From Symsagittifera roscoffensis (lineage: Eukaryota > Xenacoelomorpha > Acoela > Convolutidae), in assembly GCF_963678635.1 (NCBI RefSeq), contig NC_087070.1:27900057-27964056 (forward strand): 64,000 bases of DNA. Direction: 5' to 3'. Within the stretch, counting starts at the first letter, position 1. The number at the start of each line of letters is the position of its first letter. The translations under genes were made by a program, and so were the position numbers. Shown piece by piece: positions 35,801 to 44,800 of this stretch. The notes under the pieces are model-generated. The model searched no databases and was not told the origin of the DNA. It was given only the letters and a program-made list of their open reading frames with translations.

Positions 35801-38800
35801 GGCAGTTTGACGACACTCTCAGCTGAAGGGGAAAGCTTGCTGAACAAACCAAATGCAGCATCGCGCACAGAAGGATCTGCAATTTCGTGGAAAAAGTTGT
35901 GATTTCAAGTGGGGAATGACATGTGTTTTGTTTCCATCTCCGCGCTTTTGATGTGTTTTCGCTCATAGGGTTTTCGTGAGGAAACGTTAGATTGGTACTG
36001 CTGCTTTTTGAGTTACTGAAACTGGTGTTTTCTGAATGATCGCAACCACTGTGCCCTGAAATCAATTGAAATCGCGGTGTTAAACAACTATTACATTAAG
36101 TGATGGCATAAACAAATAACCACATTTTAGGATTTCGATTGCAAAAAGTCCGAAATAAAAAAAATTGATTTTAGTTACATTAGTTTACTCGAAAAAACGC
36201 TAATATAACATAAGAACACATGATAATAGAGCACATGAAAGAACACATGATAATAGAAATGACAGAACACATAGTTTTAAAATGAAACACATTGTCGCCA
36301 GCTAACTTTATCAACATAAGATTTCCATTGAGCTATTGGGACTGAAACACGAGTCCCAGACTGATTTGGCACACATAGACTTAATTGTAGATTTTGACTG
36401 AAAACTCTCACGTATTATTTTTAAGATTTTGATTCTAGTTAAATTTTACGACTTGTTATGAAACATTGCGAGACGGAAAGTCGAACCAATAGATCTTTTT
36501 TTGACTTCAATGTTAATTGGTTCGACTTTAGAGATCAATCAATTAACATTCATCTCAATGCAGTTTGAGATCAAAAAAAGTTGGTCTAACCTTTTTTTTT
36601 AGTTAAACAGCATTCTTTGAATCACAACTGATACGACTGAAGTATGATAAGTTTACTTGAAACACTGATTTTAAATTAATGCTCATGGTGAAATAATTAT
36701 TGATACTTTTAAAAAAGCATTTCTAAATTAGCTCACCCTAATTCTAATGTTAGTATACAAAGTTTGGCAGTCTCAAACAGGCTTTACAATTTGTTTTATC
36801 ACTACCGCAAATAGTTCAGGAAAACTTCGTTAGCGTTTTGGCAGCACTGTGAAATCGCTTTAACAACCCTTATTTCCTTAAGCTTCATGTGATATTGTTG
36901 GAATGTAATCGGTTTGATGCAAAAAAAAATGCGTCAAGACTAATTTCAAGTAAAACTTCAAAGGCTACCAAAATGTACGTTACCTGACGCAACACCCGTA
37001 CCTGTTGTACAAGCTGACACAGCTCTAGGACAAGCCGATGTAGACCGTATAGCATGCGAAAACGCAGCAAGTGTTGAGCGTCCGAAATTCGCAACGCAAA
37101 AATATGATCACTTAGTGATTCGCGTCTTCAAACAAGAAATGCCGAATTGGATTAGAATAAAACTATTAGAGTAACGTTTAAACGGCACAGGAAATTTTTT
37201 ATTTACGCTCACCAGTCTGTTACTTGTGTTTAACAGAATTATCCCAACGAACGATTTTGCAGGATATGTTTTAATTGAAGTAGTATTGGACATCACGGTA
37301 AACCTTATAAATGCACTCACTAGAATTAATAAAACAGAAGAGATGCAAAACCGTACTGAAGCGCTAACAAAACAGTTTGAGAACACCAAGTTAGAGCAAA
37401 ATTCTATTCAGCACTAATCAAGTTGCTACCTAGAAAAAAAGTAGCTCACAGATCCCAAAAACTATTAGGGCAAGCAAAAACACCGCCAGGGGCAACTTCT
37501 CTTTATTTTTCTTGGTCAAGGCAACAATGGGGGCACTCAAACAATATAACGTTACAGGGAGTAGAAATGGGCGGTCCTCAAACTTTTTATGATCAAATAA
37601 GACCCGTGCAAAAGGCTGAGCTAACCCAGCAACAAAATGTCCCGCAACAAGAAAATTATGCAAATCCGGGCCTTCAGAACTATCAGTACTCTCTTTCTCA
37701 AGGACCGCATTTTCCTGTGACATCGATGGGCCCTATTTTTTTGTCTCGGTTGTGGCATACCTGGACATATTAAAAGATTCTGGGATCAAGTTAACATCCT
37801 CCCCCCCCCCCCCCCCCCCCCAAAGAGACCAAGTTAAGATCCTCCACCCAAGCGTTCAGTTTGAATTAAATTTGCTAAGCGCTGCGTGTAAAACGCTCTA
37901 TTCTGATTGGCTGAAAAATCGAACTCAGAACCAAGTTAACATCCTCCCCCTAAGCGTATTCGGGGGGGGGGGGATGTTAACTTGGTCCAGATTCTGTCCT
38001 GGTATACAACGCCTAAAGTAGCAATGAGATTGTCAATTTTTCCCCAGCCCAGTCAAAAAACGAACAGAGGCAGGTGAAACATGTGGGAAGTAGCACAGAA
38101 AAAATCTGAATCACTTGAAACTTTTTCATATAATAATTATAATAACGCTAATTTTTGCGCAGTTATTCCAATGGAGAGAGAAATTTTTTGCTAATTTCAA
38201 AGCTTTTGTTGGCTGCAGCGCTTGTATTAGCGCTATATCTCTATAAGTTAATGGAAAACTGAGATCAGAAAATTCAATTATCTTTTCTGACATCACTCCA
38301 AGTCAATTTACACATGTTAAAGTCGCCTCCGAAATTCAACAACATCATTTTGTGTATCTGTTTTTTCGAAAAATAAAATATCGATTCTTTTCGTCATCTG
38401 GTTGGTTAAAACTATCAACGTATTTTCTTCTAATAACCAAAGCAAGCCCAGGGACCAAAATGAACCGTGAATCAAACCTAAAATCAATTTTTTGTTTTCT
38501 TAGAAAAAACAATTACGATCCAACCACAAGAGTAGTTAGTAGTTGAATGCGAAGTAAACTACGGAGGATGTAATTCTCATCAATGTACGAGTATATCCAA
38601 TCGTACGTCTTGAAAACAACTCCGCAGTATACAATTATGCCTTATGACTTTGTTTCAGCATATTGCAATCAAGCCAATCGTAATCTTGAGCAGTTTAAAT
38701 TCACACTCAGAATCGTTCACAGTTTTAAATCCAACAGCCTCTCCCTTTTTTTTAAACTATATCACTTTTGACACCCAGAAAATTTGTCTTTTCTTGGTCC

Positions 38801-41800
38801 ACAATTGTATAAGTGTCAAGCTTTAGAAAAGGCAAATTTTTTGCAGAGTCCATAAATCAACTAATCGCAAACGAATGTTTTAGATATCCCTCCCAAAATC
38901 CAAGACCCAGCTCTGACAAGGAAATTTTATGATTTCCTCTACCGGAAACGTGCGAAAACCCTGTAAACTTGTCTAGGATTTGTTGCTCGAGATTAAACAG
39001 ATAGAATTAAGCAGCCAAAAAAAACTGGCAAAACAAAAGGTCGGTTTTATCATAATTTTTATAGATAGATTCTGTACTATCTTCTGATTGAAAATTGCAG
39101 ATTGAACAAATACTTGGTGAGTTTAATGATATCTGTGCTCGTCATAGATTTGACGTAGGATACAACACTGAGTATAAAGTGAGTTAAAACCGAAACATCC
39201 CCTTTTATCTTATTTCCACAGTCATGTAACAAGTACTACTCCACGAGAATAATTGCAAATTGAGTAAGATCTTTTGCAATACTATAAGATAACAACATTG
39301 TCTGCATCAAAATACAGCAATTCCATTTTTGTTCTGCGAAAAAAAATGACGACAGTAATCTCGTTGATTTACGCGGCATAAACCATTTACTAAAACATGA
39401 TAACAAAAATTAAAATTTTTAAAAATATTCTAGGGAAGATTAAGTGCAGCTTTTCGCACGAAATTGTTTTTTCTGTTAACTAGACTGTTCGTAGGCATTC
39501 CATTGCGTTCAATTGACTGACAGTCCAATTGTTAGCTTTCAATTTTGCTTCACGTACATACTTGTACACATGATTCGTACAAGGCCTCGAATACTCGGTA
39601 ACATGATTTAGTTCCTTTGTTTTAGCATATCTTGATTCTTGCATCGCCGCTAAAATTGCACACAATACATGGATAATTTTGCCACTGTAGCAAACACCTT
39701 ATCTGAACTCTTGCCAAGCTTGCGTAAATTTTTTGAATTCATTAAGCGTTCAGGTCTGAATCTTTCACCCGCTTAGAGGCAAGTTGCGAAAAATTATCAC
39801 GCCAAGTGGGAGACAAGCAGCATCGGAAAAACTCATACGTTTGCTTAGCTTGATGAAAAATGCCAGAGACATTGAAACAAGCTAAGATTCTGATTGTGTT
39901 TTACCAGTTTTTGCCAAGCTTGAACGAATGTTTTTGCCACCTTATCAGTTTTAAAGAAAAACTTAGAAATTAACACATAGGAAACACGAGATAAAGCGTT
40001 GCAAACACTGAAAAATGACTTACATTTAGCAACTAAAATGACACTGCGTCCAGCAAAACCTTACCAAAAGTTTTTATTTCCCAGTTGGTAGTTTTCACCA
40101 AGCACATTTGTCTTGATGATCCAAGTTATCTAATTAATAAAAACGAAAAAGCAAAGTCCAATATGCACCTGTTCTTTTTGGATCCCAATTGTTTCATCAG
40201 TCAATTAAAATTGTTAACTCATTGCAAAGAGTTCTCGGCTGTTAACTTTACCATGAACTTTTTTTCGCACTCTGTTTGGGGGCAGAAAACCTATTTTACT
40301 CCTCATTAATAACATAAACCCTAAAAGGTTTTTGAGGCGAAATCAATTTACCCATCTTTGAAGAATTTTGTTGATCGGCTTGTCTTTAGCAACGTAGGCA
40401 TGTACCCGGCAAAGCAAAGGCAGCCGCATGATTTTTATCGCGCATGCATACTGACCCGTTAAAATCAATTGTACTTAAGCTAACCGATAAGATTACAACC
40501 CTAGAAATTGACGGTTCACTGATCGCGAAAACACCTGATGTTTCTGTATTAATTCAGGCTGCTTTTTGTCATTAGATTATCATTGCTAATAAATCGTAAC
40601 GATACTACTGCTTTGCGTATACGCTGTTAATCAAAACAAAAATTACGCAAGTCAAATGTCAAACCCATTTGATTCTTTTATCAGAGTCCTACACAAGCAA
40701 TTTAAACCTGCGAAATGGACAAGATGAAGATTTTAACAGTCCAAATTGTAAAAAAAAGTGGATAAAATGGAAACTTTTTCCAAACCTTTTTTACGCATCG
40801 TATGATTAGAAAAAGTATGCGAAAGAATTGCCACGTCTGAAATGACTTATTTTATTGTCATTTTTTTCGAGTACATGTCCAGTCCTTTTGAATTTGTCCT
40901 CCGAAACACCTTAGAAATTATTTCGTATACTGAATTCACAAGGCATCATTTCCTATCACATCAACTGCGGACACATAGACTTCGTTGTTGAAGGACATGA
41001 AGCGCCTGCTAATGAAGACACTATCCCACCAAATGGACCTTTTTTGTTCCAAATCTTGAAAGGCCAATAACACCTTCGATTATAGGTACTGCTCAACAGC
41101 GAACCCTTCAGCAGGATTCAGCAGGTCTTTTCAACGCCATAAAAAGGCTTCGAAGGAAGTAAGATTCAGCAATCCAGCACCTTCAGCTGATAAATGATTG
41201 CTATCTCCAGCAATGACAGCACATTATCAGACGTTGCACGTGTACAGGAGGAGATATATGAAACAACAGGTTCTGGTCGCCAAGATGGACCCAGTTTTTC
41301 GAGATACGGCTGAATGCATAAGGTCGCAACACAAACTAAAATTAACAGATGTGGGAAGACTGTTATAAAAATTATTCCTACTCCTTACGTGATCGAGCAC
41401 AGCGAAAACCGCCCAAGATCACCTTGGAAATGATATCAAAGCAAAGATAACTAATAATAAGCTCTCACAATTCCAAGGCCTTGATCAGAACGAGAAATTG
41501 AAGCACTGTTCTTGACGATTTCGGAAGACCAGATTGAATCGACACCATAAACCAGAGACCAGTTAGACTTATGTATTGGATCCTCACGAAACCAATTATG
41601 TCACAAAAATATGGCAGCACAAACGAGACATGCATCATGCTCAGCGACATTGCACACCAAGGGGACTATAAATTTAAAGCAAGTTTGTGAAACTGTAAAA
41701 ATTTTTTCTACCTATAAGATATGGAGTTCGGCTTTTATTATCATCAAATGAAAGTAACCCATTTATCGAATTTACTTTTGAAAATCCTAAAACACCAGAG

Positions 41801-44800
41801 TGAGTAAATAGAAAGTATGCCAAATTTGCATCATACTACTTGAATGCGGAAAACAAAATCATGGGTGACCTTATTAAGATTCGCAGCGTCCTAATGGCCT
41901 GTGATGGAATCCCAGTGGTTAAAGTCAATGTTAAACTAGCAGATTCACTTCAAAACTTACTTAGCGGTTTATCATTTAACGAAATGCCAAACTACAATCA
42001 ACAGACATGCTTATAATGAAATAATAAGACGAGTAAGAGAACAACTACCGTCATCACCAATACCAAAATTAAAAAAAAATAGCAGCACGTATGGCAGACA
42101 AGATGAAAATACTCAAGCCTCCACTTGTCTGACAATCTGAAAGCTATCAACCGCTTGAAAAATTACTAATGATACGCATTTTGTTTTTCATTTGGTCGAC
42201 TGGACTTCATATACTCTTCTTTGCTTTGTATCATAACTTCGCTTTTGTGAGAAAAATGGTACCAGCTTTTGTGAAATCAGAGTCCGAAAAGGAAAAAACC
42301 AAACTAAAGTACGTCATGTTTTGTGATGACACAAAGGAAGAAAAACCTCACCCGAAATCTGTCGACAAACATCTGAATCAAACTGCTATTTTTGGCGAGC
42401 AGGAACTCAGTCATTATTATTTACATTCGTTTGTTCTGATGCGGAAATTGACAGTAAAAATTTTGTTTTGGCTCAATCGGTGTCTACTCAATTGTTTTCG
42501 TCTTAGTTCGCGCTCATCGGGCATTTAATGCTGAAGATTGTGTTTCTCGACATGCTTTCCTTAGTTTGAGAAACATTTGAAACAAATACATGAATTTGAA
42601 GTTTATTCGAAATTTTATCTGACTCATTTGCTTTCATCGCTTTCTATACTATATGCTATGTGGTCACAAGAGTCTGTATTGGAAAATGTGTCTGTCGAAA
42701 ACAAACAGTTTTGGACTTGTCTCTTCAGGTATGGACAGAAGAGGCGGACGTTCATCTACCGACTGGTGGCCAACAACACAATGGAGAAACGCATGTACGA
42801 CAGACAGCTCAACAAACAGGTGAGGAGGGAAGTGAGAACATCAGGGGGTCAAGGAAAGGATAAGGAAACGAAGAACAGACAAATGAAAGCCCAACTGTTG
42901 ACTTTTAAGCTGCATAAGGGTGTTATAATTACCCAAAAATATACGGAAGTTATGCTCACCATCTGATTTAAATTTCAGATATTTCAGCGGGTTGACAAAC
43001 CTATCTGTTGATCTAGTTTTCCACACTGAGTTGGTATAGCTTTATTCCAAAAAAGTTACAATTTTAAAAGGTTTTTGAAATTAAAAATAGTTTTATGGCG
43101 ATATTTGAATTCGAAAACTGAATAAATAAAAAAACGTCGTTTTGAGTTCATGGACATTTTTTCTGCTGTATTTTGGCAATATTTTAGTGTTTTAATTCAT
43201 GTTGTACGTATACAAGGATCACTTGTTTTGCACCTCAGTTGCAGGCATGCCTATTTTTGTTTGCTCGTAGGGTATGTCGCAGCGGATAGTGGATGAGCTG
43301 AATCCGCAGTTGTTCCTGACGAGAGATGAGGTGGAGAAACTACTAGACTGGGAGGGACAGGAGACGGAGACAGATGTTGTGGATCACACCATATCACTCA
43401 ACAAGTACAGCGACCACATACTACAAGGTACACACTTCATTTCCTGTAACACTGTAACTTAATTTGCTCAAGTGTCATCATGTTGAAATAAAGTTAAGGG
43501 GTTGGTGCTTCTTCAAGTATGTTGTTTACAGAAGTGTGCAGCCTGTACTACCCTATGATCTCCGTGTCCCCCTTTGAACACGAGTCACTCCTAGTGGACA
43601 ATGACTCCAAACTGAGTGTGGCTGAGAAGAGGGAGGCGAGAGAGGGCTACCAGAGGGAGAGCCAGACCAGAGAAGTACAGCAGCTGCAGTCCTCTTCGTC
43701 CTCGCCCTACAGCAGGAACTACTCCATACCCCTGTACAATCGAGTAGGAGTAGGAGGGGAGCTAAGTGGGGGCAATGACCGCTTAATCAGTATGTTCCAG
43801 TCCAGGAGGAACAGACCAGTGGCCAATATCAGACCCTTCTCTGTGCGCAATTCAGCCGCCACTCCTCACACGCACATTCACATGCAGCAACCATGGTAAG
43901 GATATTGTGTCTCTTAACCAAGGTTGCATTTGCACTTATGATAATAGAGTGGTGATTGCGCTTTTTTATAACACTGTTATAGTTAATTTATAAAAAATGT
44001 ACTCTAAGTAGTCTTTTTACTAGAGCATACTAGACGGTTTGTGCGGTTTCCGACCTGCTCTGTGGTCACCTTAATTACACTAGCCATCAGCGTAGTGTTT
44101 TAGTGCGATCCTTTTTTCTTTCCCAGCCTAACTCGCAAATAAAATATTCATTGAAAGTGGAAAGTGTTCACTTATTTGGTGGCACTTTAGGTATAGTCAC
44201 GATTTGTAGCATTGAAAATTTCATAGCATCTGTTCTCTGCTTTGCTTATGTTATTTGTGGCTAGTGTTTGTGTTGTATTCAGCGTGAGTGGCTGAGTGTT
44301 TAGTGCGTGAGACTCATAATCTCTAGGCCGCAAGGTTGAATTCCAGCAAACCTAGCCTAATTGGTTTTTTATTAATTCGAGGCTTATTTCTACTTTTTCG
44401 TATTGCACTTTCTAGAGCTATTTTTTGTCGTGCTGTCGCTAGTGTTTGCGAAGCGAAGCGAAGCTTCGCCTCTGTGTTAAATTATCTTTTTATATAAATC
44501 TTTTTTTTACTGATCTTTTAATTTTGTACTTAAGAAACAGTTTTTGGAAAACTACATTCTACGAAATACGATTTTCTTGGGCATGCTTGTAGCTTTTCTT
44601 TGAAATGAATTTATAGAATTTGTTTCTGTGGGTTTCTAAATTGTAGGTAGAAAATACGACCCGAGAAAACAAAAAATATTTTTTTTTGACAAGAAAAGGG
44701 TTGAAAGGAGGTATAAAGGCATAAAGGTGTATGTTTAATCAATTTTTGCCAGTAGAACGATCATTGAATCTAAAAAGATAACTATTGTTTTTATGTTCTC

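Larger units (their letters stand above)
36850..40460 (+). mobile_element. Decayed Ty3/Gypsy retrotransposon (CsRn1-like)
   Basis: Scattered + strand remnants in the right order. A Gln/Pro-rich Gag segment ends in a CCHC knuckle (37.4-38.0 kb). A piece with [13 protein letters not shown] (39.1 kb) precedes the RT domain. RT thumb remnants are [13 protein letters not shown] and [14 protein letters not shown] (39.67-39.76 kb). An RNase H fragment has [11 protein letters not shown] and FFSHSVWG (40.2 kb), then WNFVDR...NVGMYPAK (40.36 kb). All are heavily interrupted. The match of the RNase H end to the W-D...HIPGK pattern suggests the CsRn1-like branch, from memory. No LTRs were identified. Confidence 0.6.
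30706..42728. other. Intron 10 (12 kb), transposon-filled
   Basis: Contains a SINE (30.9-31.5 kb), an antisense LINE (31.6-35.5 kb), a decayed Ty3/Gypsy element in sense orientation (36.8-40.5 kb) and a small hAT-like MITE within it. 35.7-36.8 kb and 40.5-42.7 kb show no assignable feature. A short frame near 41.7 kb ([15 protein letters not shown]) hints at another retroelement protease start but is too little to call. Confidence 0.7.

Noticed and set aside
42169..42528. 119-codon plus-strand frame in intron 10
   Set aside because: No domain recognised and no flanking acceptor/donor pair in a phase compatible with exons 10 and 11, which join cleanly without it.
44285..44350. Genuine tRNA gene
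   Set aside because: It has A- and B-box-like sequences but no complete cloverleaf, and the same core occurs with a shared body and tail at 31.3 and 57.8 kb. It is therefore the head of a SINE.
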